DNA of 50,266 bases from Ruminococcus bromii (GTDB taxonomy: Bacteria > Bacillota > Clostridia > Oscillospirales > Acutalibacteraceae). The DNA lies in NCBI RefSeq assembly GCF_002834235.1, contig NZ_NNBY01000012.1, forward strand, positions 1 to 50,266. Reading direction: 5' to 3'. Below are positions 40,134 through 49,166 of this stretch, piece after piece. The first letter of the stretch is position 1, and every line of letters starts with the position of its first letter. Below the pieces are notes generated by a model. It made no database searches. It saw only the letters and a program-made list of their open reading frames with translations, and was not told the DNA's origin. A program made the translations under genes and the position numbers.

Positions 40134-41288
40134 ATGAGAAAACATTCAAAATTTATTACGATTTTGCTGTCTGCTGTTTTGGCGGTATGTCTTGTGCAGA
40201 CAGTATTTGTTCAGGCATTTGCAACCGAAATGGGCGATGATGATTTTGGTTGGGGCAGTGTTTCAACACCTGACGAACCTACAGAGGATTTGTATCCTGT
40301 TTCAATGGAAATTGTTAAAGCCCCCGAAAGCGTTACTGTTAATAATTATGAAAATCGAATTACCGACAGCACTTTCTGGAGCAATGTTGTGTTGCATATC
40401 GTTTACAGCAACGGTGAAGAATATGATGTAAACTGTGACGGTATTGACAGCGAGGACGGTATTGTTCCGCCCATTGCAGAAATTGACGGCTATAAGGGAA
40501 AAATATACTATGGTACAAATTCTGAAAATGAGGATACAATCAGTTTTTATATAGCATATGCTTATGCCGAAGATGATGGAGTGACATGTACAGTTTCAGC
40601 GGATTTTTCTGCCGAGAAAGTAACAGATCCGCACTCTATTGTTAGTGCTGAAGTTACAAAGCTCCCCGATATGGTATTCACAAAGCCCCTTTTCACAGGC
40701 AGTCGTGATGATATTTCAAATAAAGAGGAATGGAATGAGTGGATAAATTCTCTTGATGTCAACAATTCTATTTCTAATCATATTGACGGTATGGAAATTA
40801 CATACTATTATGCAAACGGTGAAAAACGCAGTGTGGTAGTTAATAGTTCAAATCTCAAGAGTTTTGCTCTTATGCCGTGGTTTGCAATATATAGAGTAGA
40901 GAATTACGGTGAATGTGTCGATGAATACGGAAACTATTTAGTGTTTCAGGTAGACGACTTAGGTGATTACAAATTTTCTGTATCTTTGGTTTCTTCTGAT
41001 ACTGAAATGATTTACACAGCAAAATCAGTTGACAATCCTAACCCGTCAATTAAGCCTGTAAGCACAGAAGACACTCCTGTAAAGCCTGCAAAGCCAAGCG
41101 ACAACACTTCTTCCGCAACAAGTGATGTTGCAACAAATGACAATGCAAACAATAACAACAGCACAAACGGCACAGCCAACAACGGCGTTGTTGCAACAGG
41201 TAACTTTGCAACTCCTGCAATTATCACAGTAGTTATGCTTTCGGCAGTTGCAGTTATGTTTGTATTTAAAAGAAAAAGAATGTTTTAA
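40134..41288 (+). CDS. exported cell-surface protein with C-terminal anchor
   Basis: 384 residues. A signal peptide is clear (basic start MRKHSK, hydrophobic core ITILLSAVLAVCLVQTVFVQ, cleavage near AFA). Two similar extracellular segments of about 110 residues follow (one from about 40, one from about 170), each with a (V/I)xYxNGE-type strand. A Ser/Asn/Thr/Ala-rich linker comes next, then one membrane helix and a KRKRMF tail. The end looks like a sorting signal, but the expected LPxTG is replaced at best by VATG, so sortase anchoring is uncertain. GGAGG precedes the ATG. No named family is recognised. Confidence 0.7.
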   Translation: MRKHSKFITILLSAVLAVCLVQTVFVQAFATEMGDDDFGWGSVSTPDEPTEDLYPVSMEIVKAPESVTVNNYENRITDSTFWSNVVLHIVYSNGEEYDVNCDGIDSEDGIVPPIAEIDGYKGKIYYGTNSENEDTISFYIAYAYAEDDGVTCTVSADFSAEKVTDPHSIVSAEVTKLPDMVFTKPLFTGSRDDISNKEEWNEWINSLDVNNSISNHIDGMEITYYYANGEKRSVVVNSSNLKSFALMPWFAIYRVENYGECVDEYGNYLVFQVDDLGDYKFSVSLVSSDTEMIYTAKSVDNPNPSIKPVSTEDTPVKPAKPSDNTSSATSDVATNDNANNNNSTNGTANNGVVATGNFATPAIITVVMLSAVAVMFVFKRKRMF

Positions 41289-41333
41289 TTTTGTGTGATT
41301 GTGTGAATTGATTTTATTGCCATACAATTTTTC

Positions 41334-41369
41334 AAAGCACCTGACATTAATTTGTCGGGTGCTTTTTGT
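41334..41369 (+). terminator. terminator of the surface protein gene
   Basis: AAGCACC-T-GACA pairs with TGTC-G-GGTGCTT around TTAATT, followed by TTTTGTA, about 45 bases after the stop. Confidence 0.8.
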
Positions 41370-41401
41370 ATGATGAATGATGCGGTTCGCCGCTACAGAA
41401 T

Positions 41402-41450
41402 GGCATTATCTTTGCGGTATTTATATAATCGTATTTATCATAAATTCTGT
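41402..41450 (+). repeat. 49-bp dispersed repeat, copy 2
   Basis: Matches 39464-39512. It is flanked by two other short palindromic pieces: GCGGTTCGCCGC (41382-41393) and GGGCGCCCAATGGGACGCCC (41463-41482). The area is probably a mosaic of repeat fragments. Confidence 0.75.
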
Positions 41451-41613
41451 GCCGTTACTCGCGGGCGCCCAATGGGACGCCCCTACAGGATGGTATTATT
41501 TTTGTTCCTTTTATAAGGTTTGTATTACCGTAATGTTTGCACTTTTACTTTTTGGCGGTCACAGACCGTTGATACAAAATTAAATTTATAACAAAACTGC
41601 ACAAAAATTTATG

Positions 41614-41656
41614 GATAAAGACAGCGTGGGGTATTGCTCATGCTGTCTTTTTGTGT
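41614..41656 (+). terminator. hairpin in the gap before the zinc-ribbon gene
   Basis: AAAGACAGC pairs with GCTGTCTTT (9 bp) around a 19-base loop and is followed by TTGTG. No gene ends just before it, so its role is unclear. A similar AAGACAG/CTGTCTT hairpin opens the window at position 1. Confidence 0.45.
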
Positions 41657-41698
41657 TAAAATTGTAGATAACAAAATGAAATAACGAAGGATTTGTCT

Positions 41699-42229
41699 AT
41701 GAAATATTGTTCAAAATGCAAGCGACTGCATAATGATGAAGAAACAGTCTGCAAAAACTGCAAGGCTCAGCTTAAAACAATAACCGATGAAAACACTCCC
41801 GTGTATCTGCTCACGGCATCGGGCTTTGAATTGCAGAGAGTTAAAGCCGCACTTGAGGACAGCACCGTTCCGTGTGACGCTACAATCAAGAAGTGTATGG
41901 AAAACAAGTACAGCAAAAGCATTAAGGCATACACAGGCTATGATGATTTGACCTATGATGTCTATGTTCCGTATTCGGCTTATGAAAAGGCGTTCGACAC
42001 CTGTGTCGGAATCGGCGCAATCAAGCTTGAGGGCGAAGAAATTCTTGACGAAGAGGTTGAATACACCGAGAATGACGGTGAAACGCTTGACGAGCAGTTT
42101 GAAAAAATGACGGGTGCAAAGCGTACAACCGTAAGAATTGTCAGCGCATTACTGCTTTTGCTTATAGTTGCAGGCGTTGTGTTCGGAACAGATGCAATAA
42201 TGAATTTTATTAAAGAATTTTTCGGATAA
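41699..42229 (+). CDS. zinc-ribbon membrane-anchored protein
   Basis: 176 residues. The N-terminal zinc ribbon has YCSKCKR and VCKNCKA. The middle part (VYLLTASGFELQRVKAALED..) resembles DUF2007-like domains that follow zinc ribbons. An acidic stretch (EEILDEEVEY) precedes a C-terminal membrane helix (VSALLLLLIVAGVVFGTDAIM). The ATG at 41699 has AAGGA upstream; an in-frame TTG at 41693 is possible. No function is known. Confidence 0.7.
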   Translation: MKYCSKCKRLHNDEETVCKNCKAQLKTITDENTPVYLLTASGFELQRVKAALEDSTVPCDATIKKCMENKYSKSIKAYTGYDDLTYDVYVPYSAYEKAFDTCVGIGAIKLEGEEILDEEVEYTENDGETLDEQFEKMTGAKRTTVRIVSALLLLLIVAGVVFGTDAIMNFIKEFFG

Positions 42230-42314
42230 TTCGGTATCCGATTTTGAGTTAATATTTAGTTAAAATGAGTTTATAATGAGTTAAAATGAATAAAATTACG
42301 GAGGTTTTTTTACA

Positions 42315-43586
42315 ATGAAACAGGAAACAAAGTGTCTGCATTCAGGCTATGTGCCTAAGAACGGTGAACCAAGACAGATGCCCATTTATCAAAGCACCAC
42401 CTTTAAGTATGATTCAAGTGACGCAATGGGCAGACTTTTTGACCTTGAGGACAGCGGGTATTTTTATAGCCGTCTGCAGAACCCGTCAAATGATATGACT
42501 GCCGCAAAAATTGCCGACCTTGAGGGCGGCATTGCCGCAATGCTCACATCAAGCGGTCAGGCGGCTAACTTCTTTGCACTTTTCAACATCTGCGAAACAG
42601 GCAGTCACATTGTTGCATCGTCTGCAATCTACGGCGGTACATATAATCTGCTCGGTGTTACAATGAAGAAAATGGGCATTGATGTTACTTTTGTCGATCA
42701 GGATCTTCCCGAAGAAGAGCTTGCAAAGGCTTTCAAACCAAACACAAGAGCAATGTTCGGCGAAACAATTACCAACCCGACCGTGTCTGTTCTTGACATT
42801 GAAAAGTTTGCAAGACTTGCTCACTCACACGGTGTTCCGCTTATTGTTGACAACACTTTTGCAACCCCTGTCAATTGTCAGCCGATTAAGTGGGGTGCTG
42901 ACATTGTTACTCACTCAACCACAAAATATATGGACGGTCACGCTGTTTCTGTCGGCGGTGCAATTGTTGACAGCGGCAATTTTGACTGGCTGAAATATGC
43001 CGACAAATATCCGGGACTTACAACTCCCGATGATTCATATCACGGCATTGTCTATGCCGAAAAATTCGGCAAGCTCGGCTACATTACAAAGGCTACTTCT
43101 CAGCTTATGCGTGACCTCGGTTCAATCCAGTCACCGCAGAATGCTTTTTACCTTATGAACGGTCTTGAAAGTCTTCATGTGAGAATGGAAAGACATTGCA
43201 AAAATGCCCTTGAAATTGCAAAATTCCTCAAAGCCAATGACAAGGTTGCGTGGGTTGATTATCCCGACCTTGAAGGTGACAGGTATCACGCACTTGCTGA
43301 AAAGTATCTTCCAAACGGCTCATGCGGTGTAATTTCTTTTGCGGTTAAGGGCGGAAGAGATTGTGCTGTTAAATTTATGGACAGCTTAAAACTTTGCTGT
43401 ATTGCTACTCATGTTGCAGACGCAAAGACCTGTATTCTTCATCCCGCAAGCCACACCCACCGTCAGATGACGGACGAACAGCTTATTGAGGCAGGTGTTG
43501 CACCCGACCTTATCAGACTTTCGGTAGGTCTTGAAAATGTTGATGATCTTATTGCCGACATCAGTCAGGCTCTTGATAAGATTTAA
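42315..43586 (+). CDS. O-acetylhomoserine sulfhydrylase-like PLP enzyme
   Basis: 423 residues, the long form of the Cys/Met metabolism PLP family. It has IYQSTTFKYDSS near the start, YSRLQNPSND, a SSGQAANFF cofactor loop, ETITNPTVSV, VDNTFATP, and the PLP lysine in THSTTKYMDGH. The extra insert after the lysine region fits MetY, which makes homocysteine from O-acetylhomoserine and sulfide. Cystathionine synthases are usually about 380 residues. CGGAGG precedes the ATG. It is a single gene. Confidence 0.9.
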   Translation: MKQETKCLHSGYVPKNGEPRQMPIYQSTTFKYDSSDAMGRLFDLEDSGYFYSRLQNPSNDMTAAKIADLEGGIAAMLTSSGQAANFFALFNICETGSHIVASSAIYGGTYNLLGVTMKKMGIDVTFVDQDLPEEELAKAFKPNTRAMFGETITNPTVSVLDIEKFARLAHSHGVPLIVDNTFATPVNCQPIKWGADIVTHSTTKYMDGHAVSVGGAIVDSGNFDWLKYADKYPGLTTPDDSYHGIVYAEKFGKLGYITKATSQLMRDLGSIQSPQNAFYLMNGLESLHVRMERHCKNALEIAKFLKANDKVAWVDYPDLEGDRYHALAEKYLPNGSCGVISFAVKGGRDCAVKFMDSLKLCCIATHVADAKTCILHPASHTHRQMTDEQLIEAGVAPDLIRLSVGLENVDDLIADISQALDKI

Positions 43587-43643
43587 TTTTCTTTAAAAGA
43601 AATTACACATAAAATTGCAAAATAAATTTACGGAGGGTTGAAT

Positions 43644-44342
43644 ATGTCAGCTTTTGTATCTGCGGTTATTGTTGCGGCAGGCGGTTCTGTGAGAATGGGA
43701 ATTGCCGACAGCAAGCAGTTTATTCCGCTTTTGTCACGACCTGCAATTGAATACACCCTGAGGGCATTCCAAAAATGCCACCTTATCAAAGAAATTGTAA
43801 TTGTCTGCCGTGAACAGGATAACGACAGAATCAATAAAATTATCGAGCTTAACGGTTTCAATAAGGTTTCAAAACTTGTTAAGGGCGGTGACAGCCGTGC
43901 TGACAGCGTGCGTAACGGAATCGGTGCGTGCAGTGAAAATGCCAAATACTATGCTATTCATGACGGTGCAAGACCGCTTATTACCGTTGAAGAAATTGAG
44001 CGTGTTGTTGAGGCGGCTTTTGATACGGGTGCGGCAACTCTCGGAACTTCCGTAAAAGATACAATCAAGGTTGTTGACGGTTTCAATAATATAGAAAGCA
44101 CTCCTATCCGTTCACAGCTCCGTGCAGTTCAGACTCCGCAGGTTTTTGAGCGTGATTTGTACCGCTTTGCTCTTGAAAATGCCGGCGATAATCTCATCAA
44201 CTTTACAGACGATTGTTCGCTGATTGAAAACATGGGCGGCGAGGTTCTTGTTGTAAAGGGCAATGAGGAAAATATTAAACTGACAACCCCGATTGACATT
44301 GTGATTGCCGAGAGTATTCTCAAGTCAAGACAACAGGGTTGA
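43644..44342 (+). CDS. ispD: 2-C-methyl-D-erythritol 4-phosphate cytidylyltransferase
   Basis: 232 residues. It makes CDP-methylerythritol in the MEP isoprenoid pathway. Signatures are [12 protein letters not shown] for CTP binding, the [14 protein letters not shown] loop, IHDGARPL, and the later [10 protein letters not shown]. The ATG at 43644 has GGAGGG at good spacing; TTG at 43638 is closer to that site. It lies 19 bases before ispF, so the two steps of the pathway are co-transcribed. Confidence 0.95.
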   Translation: MSAFVSAVIVAAGGSVRMGIADSKQFIPLLSRPAIEYTLRAFQKCHLIKEIVIVCREQDNDRINKIIELNGFNKVSKLVKGGDSRADSVRNGIGACSENAKYYAIHDGARPLITVEEIERVVEAAFDTGAATLGTSVKDTIKVVDGFNNIESTPIRSQLRAVQTPQVFERDLYRFALENAGDNLINFTDDCSLIENMGGEVLVVKGNEENIKLTTPIDIVIAESILKSRQQG

Positions 44343-44361
44343 TTGTGCAAAGGAGATTTAT

Positions 44362-44835
44362 ATGAGAATCGGTCACGGATATGATGTGCATAAATTTGCC
44401 GAGAACAGAAAGCTGATAATCGGCGGTACAGAGATTCCCTTTGAACTCGGACTTCTCGGTCATTCGGATGCCGATGTGCTTGTTCACGCAATTATGGACG
44501 CACTTCTCGGTGCGGCGGCTCTCGGTGATATCGGAAAGCTGTTTCCCGATACTGATGAAAAGTATAAGGGCGCAGACAGTATTCTTCTTTTGAAAGAGGT
44601 GTGCCGTGTGCTTGCCGATTATAACTACAGAATTGTCAACATCGACTCAACCGTTATTGCTCAACAGCCAAAGCTGAAACCGCATATTGACGAAATGAGA
44701 AAAAATATTGCCAATGCCTGCGGAATTGATATTTCGCTCGTCAGCGTTAAGGCTACTACCGAGGAAAAGCTCGGCTTTACAGGCAGACTTGAGGGCATTT
44801 CCGCTCACGCAGTTTGTCTTATTGAGAAGTATTAA
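44362..44835 (+). CDS. ispF: 2-C-methyl-D-erythritol 2,4-cyclodiphosphate synthase
   Basis: 157 residues, full length. It has [11 protein letters not shown] with the metal-binding Asp and His, [13 protein letters not shown] with further ligands, and the C-terminal [14 protein letters not shown]. It follows IspD by two pathway steps (the IspE kinase is not here). AAAGGAG precedes the ATG. A hairpin after the stop ends the pair and overlaps the control region of the next gene. Confidence 0.96.
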   Translation: MRIGHGYDVHKFAENRKLIIGGTEIPFELGLLGHSDADVLVHAIMDALLGAAALGDIGKLFPDTDEKYKGADSILLLKEVCRVLADYNYRIVNIDSTVIAQQPKLKPHIDEMRKNIANACGIDISLVSVKATTEEKLGFTGRLEGISAHAVCLIEKY

Positions 44836-44881
44836 AAAGTTACAGCTTCAAAAAATGCACATATTTTATTACATACATTCG

Positions 44882-44916
44882 ACACCTTGTTCATATTAAT
44901 GAACGAGGTGTTTTTT
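44882..44916 (+). promoter_or_regulatory. terminator-like hairpin that contains the dacF ribosome site
   Basis: ACACCT-T-GTTCAT pairs with ATGAAC-G-AGGTGT around ATTA, followed by T6 and then directly by the dacF ATG. The dacF ribosome site GAGGTG is in the right arm. It can serve as ispDF terminator and, if read through, would hide the dacF ribosome site. Confidence 0.7.
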
Positions 44917-46065
44917 ATGTTAAGAAAGGCATTTGTTTCAATAACATTGTGTGCTGTGTTTTTATTGTCGCCGTTTGTCGGATTAAAAGTGAATGCTCTC
45001 AGTGCGGACAGCATATCCGCTCCGTCTGCCGTGCTTATGGAATCGTCAACAGGAAAAGTTCTTTTTGAGAAAAATCCACATGAACAAAGACCATGTGCGT
45101 CCGTAACAAAGGTAATGACGCTTTTGCTCGTTTTTGAGGCTATAGACAGCGGAAAATTAAGCCTTGACGATGAAATTACGGCATCCGAACACGCCGCGGG
45201 AATGGGCGGAAGTGACATTTGGCTTGAAAAAGGGGAAACCATGAGTGCGGATGATATGATAAAGGCAACGGTTGTTGTATCTGCCAACGATGCGGCGGTT
45301 GCGCTTGCGGAGCATATCAGCGGAAGCGAGGACGCTTTTGTTGAAAAAATGAACAGTCGTGCCAAAGAACTTGGAATGAACGACACCGTTTTCAAAAACT
45401 GTAACGGGCTTGACGAGGAGGGGCATATAACCTCTGCCTATGATGTTGCGCTTATGTCAAGAGAGCTTACAAAGCATGAGAAAATTTTTGACTACACATC
45501 AATTTGGCTCGATAATCTTCGTGGCGGTAAAACTCAGATTGTCAACACGAACAAGCTGTTGAAAACCTATAACGGAATTACGGGATTGAAAACAGGTACA
45601 ACCAACGATGCGGGTTGCTGTATGTCTGCAACCGCAACAAGGGGAGATGTTTCGCTGATAAGCGTTGTCCTCGGCTGTAAAACAGGCAAAGAGCGATTTG
45701 CAGATGCGGCGGCACTTCTTGATTACGGCTTTGCAAATGTTTCCGTGAAAGAATTAACACTTCCAGAAGATATGCCGAAAAGCATTGAAGTGAACGGCGG
45801 TATGACTGACAGCGTAAAGCTTGAATGTAAGGTTTCTTCAAAAATAGTGGTTGACAAAGGAAACGGTGCTAAAATTACAACCGAAATCGACCTGCCTGAC
45901 AAGATTGACGCTCCCGTTGAAAAGAATAGGAAGATAGGTACGCTTACATATCTTGTCAATTCAAAAAAGGTGCAGAGCTTTGATATTTGTGCAGGCGATT
46001 CTGTTCAAAAAACAAGCTTCGGTGCATTGCTTGAATATGTGTTCGCTTCACTGATTTCGCTTTGA
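44917..46065 (+). CDS. dacF: D-alanyl-D-alanine carboxypeptidase (DacF-like)
   Basis: 382 residues. A signal peptide (LRKAFVSITLCAVFLLSPFVGLKVNA) is followed by the serine penicillin-binding fold. The motifs are SVTKVM (SxxK), SANDA (SxN) and LKTGTTNDAG (KTG). The C-terminal ~100 residues are the beta-rich PBP5 domain, with a last hydrophobic helix (FGALLEYVFASLISL). It trims peptidoglycan side chains outside the membrane. DacF is the sporulation member of the group in Bacillus, but vegetative DacA-like use is also possible. The ATG at 44917 uses GAGGTG within the hairpin. Confidence 0.9.
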   Translation: MLRKAFVSITLCAVFLLSPFVGLKVNALSADSISAPSAVLMESSTGKVLFEKNPHEQRPCASVTKVMTLLLVFEAIDSGKLSLDDEITASEHAAGMGGSDIWLEKGETMSADDMIKATVVVSANDAAVALAEHISGSEDAFVEKMNSRAKELGMNDTVFKNCNGLDEEGHITSAYDVALMSRELTKHEKIFDYTSIWLDNLRGGKTQIVNTNKLLKTYNGITGLKTGTTNDAGCCMSATATRGDVSLISVVLGCKTGKERFADAAALLDYGFANVSVKELTLPEDMPKSIEVNGGMTDSVKLECKVSSKIVVDKGNGAKITTEIDLPDKIDAPVEKNRKIGTLTYLVNSKKVQSFDICAGDSVQKTSFGALLEYVFASLISL

Positions 46066-46148
46066 TTTTGTCGGAAAATCAAGCGTTTGTGCATTGTTAT
46101 TAAAAGCAGTGCAAAAAACAATGTGGGTTTATTTTAAAAATTCACAAA

Positions 46149-46183
46149 TTGACCTTGCAAAAACGCTCATATTATAGTATAAT
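46149..46183 (+). promoter_or_regulatory. promoter of pgi
   Basis: TTGACC (46149-46154) and TATAGT (46173-46178) are 18 bases apart, with an alternative TATAAT starting at 46178. A leader of about 65 bases follows. Confidence 0.65.
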
Positions 46184-46246
46184 AAAACAACAAAGATACT
46201 TATTGCGATTCTATTTTCGCTATAGGAATTTTGGAGGAATTTATAA

Positions 46247-47584
46247 ATGGCAACAAAGTTAAATGACAAGTATTTAAGTGATTTTATCGGCGAACACGAA
46301 TATGACGGTGTTGCTGCCGAAGTTAAAGCAGCTCACAAGGTGTTGCATGACGGCAGCGGCCTCGGCAACGACTTTTTGGGTTGGCTCAATCTTCCTACAG
46401 ATTATGACAAGGAAGAGTTCGCACGCATCAAGAAGTGTGCAGAGAAAATCAAGAAAGATACTGATGTATTCGTTGTAATCGGTATCGGCGGTTCTTACCT
46501 CGGCGCAAGAGCGGCTATTGAATTTCTTTCATCACAGAACTACAACCTTACCTGCAAGGACACACCGCAGATTTTCTTCACAGGTAACTCAATCAGCTCA
46601 TCTGCACTTGCAGAAATCATGGAGCTTTGCGAGGGCAAGGATGTTTCCGTAAATATGATTTCCAAGTCAGGTACAACAACTGAGCCTGCCATCGCTTTCC
46701 GTGTGTTCCGTGAAATGCTCGAAAAGAAGTACGGTAAAGAGGGTGCAAGAGAGCGTATTTACTGCACAACTGACAAGGCCAAGGGTACACTCAAGGCTCT
46801 TGCCGACGAAGAAGGTTACGAAACATTTGTTGTTCCGGATGATGTAGGCGGCCGTTTCTCGGTTCTCACAGCAGTAGGTCTTCTTCCTATCGCAGTTTCT
46901 GGTGCTGATATTGACGCTCTTATGCAGGGTGCCGCAACAGCTCAGAAAGAATTTGACAACGATGATTTAAAGACAAACGATTGTTATAAATATGCTGCAA
47001 TCAGAAATATGCTTTACCGCAAGGGCAAAACTATGGAAGTTATGGTTTCTTATGAGCCGGCTTACACAATGATGTCAGAGTGGTTCAAGCAGCTCTTTGC
47101 AGAGAGTGAAGGCAAGGATAACAAGGGTATTTTCCCTGCAAGCGTTATCTTCTCAACAGACCTTCATTCACTCGGTCAGTACATTCAGGACGGCAGACGC
47201 ACAATGTTTGAAACTGTTGTTCTCTTTGATAAATGTAAAAAAGAAGTTACTCTCGGTACAGACCCGACAAATGTTGACGGTCTTAACTTCCTTTCGGGCA
47301 AGACAATGGGATTCGTAAATCAGAAGGCTTTCGAGGGTACAGTTCTCGCTCATAATGACGGCGGTGTACCGAACATTGTTCTTAATGTTCCCGAAATGAA
47401 CGAATCAGAGCTTGGCTATCTCATCTACTTCTTTGAGAAGGCTTGTGCTATTTCAGGTTATATGCTCGGTGTTAATCCGTTTAACCAGCCGGGTGTTGAA
47501 AGCTACAAGAAGAATATGTTCGCTCTTCTCGGCAAGCCGGGCTATGAGGATCAGAAGGCTGCTCTTGAGGCAAGACTCGGATAA
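46247..47584 (+). CDS. pgi: glucose-6-phosphate isomerase
   Basis: 445 residues, the usual Firmicutes length. It interconverts glucose-6-phosphate and fructose-6-phosphate in glycolysis. It has [52 protein letters not shown] (family signature 1 type), and the later [18 protein letters not shown] with the catalytic lysine. TTGGAGG precedes the ATG. Codon choice is highly biased, fitting strong expression. Confidence 0.97.
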   Translation: MATKLNDKYLSDFIGEHEYDGVAAEVKAAHKVLHDGSGLGNDFLGWLNLPTDYDKEEFARIKKCAEKIKKDTDVFVVIGIGGSYLGARAAIEFLSSQNYNLTCKDTPQIFFTGNSISSSALAEIMELCEGKDVSVNMISKSGTTTEPAIAFRVFREMLEKKYGKEGARERIYCTTDKAKGTLKALADEEGYETFVVPDDVGGRFSVLTAVGLLPIAVSGADIDALMQGAATAQKEFDNDDLKTNDCYKYAAIRNMLYRKGKTMEVMVSYEPAYTMMSEWFKQLFAESEGKDNKGIFPASVIFSTDLHSLGQYIQDGRRTMFETVVLFDKCKKEVTLGTDPTNVDGLNFLSGKTMGFVNQKAFEGTVLAHNDGGVPNIVLNVPEMNESELGYLIYFFEKACAISGYMLGVNPFNQPGVESYKKNMFALLGKPGYEDQKAALEARLG

Positions 47585-47619
47585 TTTCTTAATAAAGTAT
47601 AACAACGGAGGAACTAATT

Positions 47620-48036
47620 ATGGTTACTTTACTTATCGGTAAAAAAGGAACAGGCAAAACTAAAAAGCTCATCTCTCTTGCTAACGAGGCTGTTGCCGCT
47701 TCAACAGGCAATGTTGTTGTAATTGAAAAAGGCTCAAAGCTCACATATGATGTTACACATAAGGCAAGACTTATTGATACAGAGCAGTATCTCATCAGCG
47801 GTTATGATATGCTTTTCGGTTTTATCAGCGGTATCTGCGCAGGCAACTATGATGTTACTGACATTCTCGTTGACTCAACATTCAAGATTTGCCCGGAGGC
47901 TCTTGCAGGCCTTGAAACCTTCACAAAGAAGCTTCAGGATCTTGCCGAAACTGCATCAACTAACATTGTTCTCCTTATTTCTGCTGACGAAAGCGAAATT
48001 CCGGAGTCAATCAATGCTGTTTGCAGAAAAGTGTAA
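47620..48036 (+). CDS. small P-loop protein of unknown role
   Basis: 138 residues. It opens with a Walker A motif LLIGKKGTGKTKKL and has a possible Walker B at DVTDILVDS, then a helical C-terminus. It resembles conserved clostridial proteins annotated only as ATPase-like or PilT-like. ACGGAGG precedes the ATG. It lies 35 bases after pgi, so it may share its transcript. A hairpin terminator follows. The function cannot be stated. Confidence 0.7.
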   Translation: MVTLLIGKKGTGKTKKLISLANEAVAASTGNVVVIEKGSKLTYDVTHKARLIDTEQYLISGYDMLFGFISGICAGNYDVTDILVDSTFKICPEALAGLETFTKKLQDLAETASTNIVLLISADESEIPESINAVCRKV

Positions 48037-48055
48037 TTGATACTTAAAAACAAAC

Positions 48056-48090
48056 TTATCCCTCTCGTTTTTCGGGAGGGATTTTTGTAT
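48056..48090 (+). terminator. terminator after the P-loop gene
   Basis: ATCCCTC-TCG pairs with CGG-GAGGGAT around TTTTT, followed by TTTTG, 20 bases after the stop. Confidence 0.85.
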
Positions 48091-48108
48091 ATACAACTGT
48101 ATAAATTT

Positions 48109-48146
48109 AGCACCTCAGTCAATAATAGAAACGGAGGTGCTTTTTT
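48109..48146 (+). promoter_or_regulatory. terminator-like hairpin that contains the spoIIQ-like ribosome site
   Basis: AGCACCTC (48109-48116) pairs perfectly with GAGGTGCT (48134-48141), followed by T6 and immediately by ATG at 48147. The ribosome site GGAGGTG is in the right arm. The design is the same as before dacF. Confidence 0.7.
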
Positions 48147-48875
48147 ATGAGCGATTATTATAACAACAGAAAGAAAAAACGCAGTCGCCGTGAAAAAATC
48201 GGATTTTACACGGCTTGCTCAATTTGTCTGATTGCCGTTTGCATGGCGGTGTACTCAACCTACAATACATTATCAGTGCCAAGTGCAAAAACTCCTGCCG
48301 CAACTCAAAGCAATGAGGTTAAGGTTAATGAAAATGTCACAGGTGTAACCCAAACCTTGCCCGAGGTTAAGCTTGATGTCGAAGTTCCTACCATTGCGGC
48401 AACCGAAGAACCGTCAACAAACCCGACAGAAAGTTCAAAAAACGCTCTTGAAACAATGCTTTCAACAGATTTGAGCCTGAACTATCCGCTTAATTCAAAC
48501 AATGTTGTTCGTGAGTACAGCGAAAAAAGTGTTTATTTCAAAACTTTGAATGTATGGAAACCGCACACGGGAGTTGATTTCGGCGGTAAACTCGGTGATG
48601 ATGTAACCGCAATGACGGGCGGAGTGGTTACTAATGTTTGTGAGGATAAAATGCTCGGCAAAATCGTTGAAATTTCAACCGACAATGTCATATGCAGATA
48701 TTGCGGACTTGGCTCGGTTGATGTAAACAAGGGCGATTCAATCGATGTCGGGAAGAAGGTCGGTACAATCGGCGCAGTCCCCTTTGAGGCGGGGGACGAA
48801 AACCATATACACATTGAAGTGAAGATTGATGGCAAGTACGCCGATCCGCTTTCTTTTATAAATAACAATGAATAA
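48147..48875 (+). CDS. spoIIQ: LytM/M23-domain membrane protein (SpoIIQ-like)
   Basis: 242 residues. A basic N-terminus (RKKKRSRREK) and one membrane helix at about 22-42 lead to an exported linker and an M23 peptidase domain from about 125. The zinc ligands are present: HTGVDFG gives HxxxD, and NHIHIEV gives HxH. Clostridial SpoIIQ has this layout and an intact zinc site, and works in the forespore membrane in the channel with SpoIIIAH. A vegetative cell-wall peptidase is the alternative. Lack of a coiled coil and the spore genes around favour SpoIIQ. Confidence 0.7.
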   Translation: MSDYYNNRKKKRSRREKIGFYTACSICLIAVCMAVYSTYNTLSVPSAKTPAATQSNEVKVNENVTGVTQTLPEVKLDVEVPTIAATEEPSTNPTESSKNALETMLSTDLSLNYPLNSNNVVREYSEKSVYFKTLNVWKPHTGVDFGGKLGDDVTAMTGGVVTNVCEDKMLGKIVEISTDNVICRYCGLGSVDVNKGDSIDVGKKVGTIGAVPFEAGDENHIHIEVKIDGKYADPLSFINNNE

Positions 48876-48932
48876 TTGTGATTTTGATGCATACAATATT
48901 AATGCAAGCCCTCGTTTCGTTTTAAGGGGCAA

Positions 48933-48979
48933 CAAAAAAGGCGGATACTTTTGATTAAGTATCCGCCTCTTTTTTGATT
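48933..48979. terminator. strong bidirectional terminator
   Basis: AGGCGGATACTT pairs with AAGTATCCGCCT around TTGATT, flanked by A6 and T6. It ends both the SpoIIQ-like gene and the minus-strand genes on the other side. Confidence 0.92.
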
Positions 48980-49035
48980 TTATGTCAATGATAAAAAATC
49001 ACGGTAAATAACTTAAAATTCTGTCCGAAAAGCGA

Positions 49036-49107
49036 TTATCTTTCGCTTTCATGCCATTCTTCGTTACCAAAGATAAAATCATCAAGATCCATAATGACAA
49101 ATTTCAT
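49036..49107 (-). CDS. 23-residue mini-ORF with a perfect ribosome site
   Basis: The product begins MKFVIMDLDDFIFGNEEWHE and is acidic. AAGGAGGTG lies six to seven bases upstream of the ATG, the best ribosome site in this part of the window. A strong terminator follows 57 bases after the stop. It lies 59 bases after the kinase-like gene on the same strand. The VIMDLDDFIFG opening looks like a HAD or bacteriophage-free peptide start, but it stops at once. No family is recognised. Confidence 0.5.
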   Translation of the reverse strand: MKFVIMDLDDFIFGNEEWHESER

Positions 49108-49166
49108 ATAGTACACCTCCTTAATAAAACAATATAGTATATTCAGGAAATGCTCGAATATGAGTG

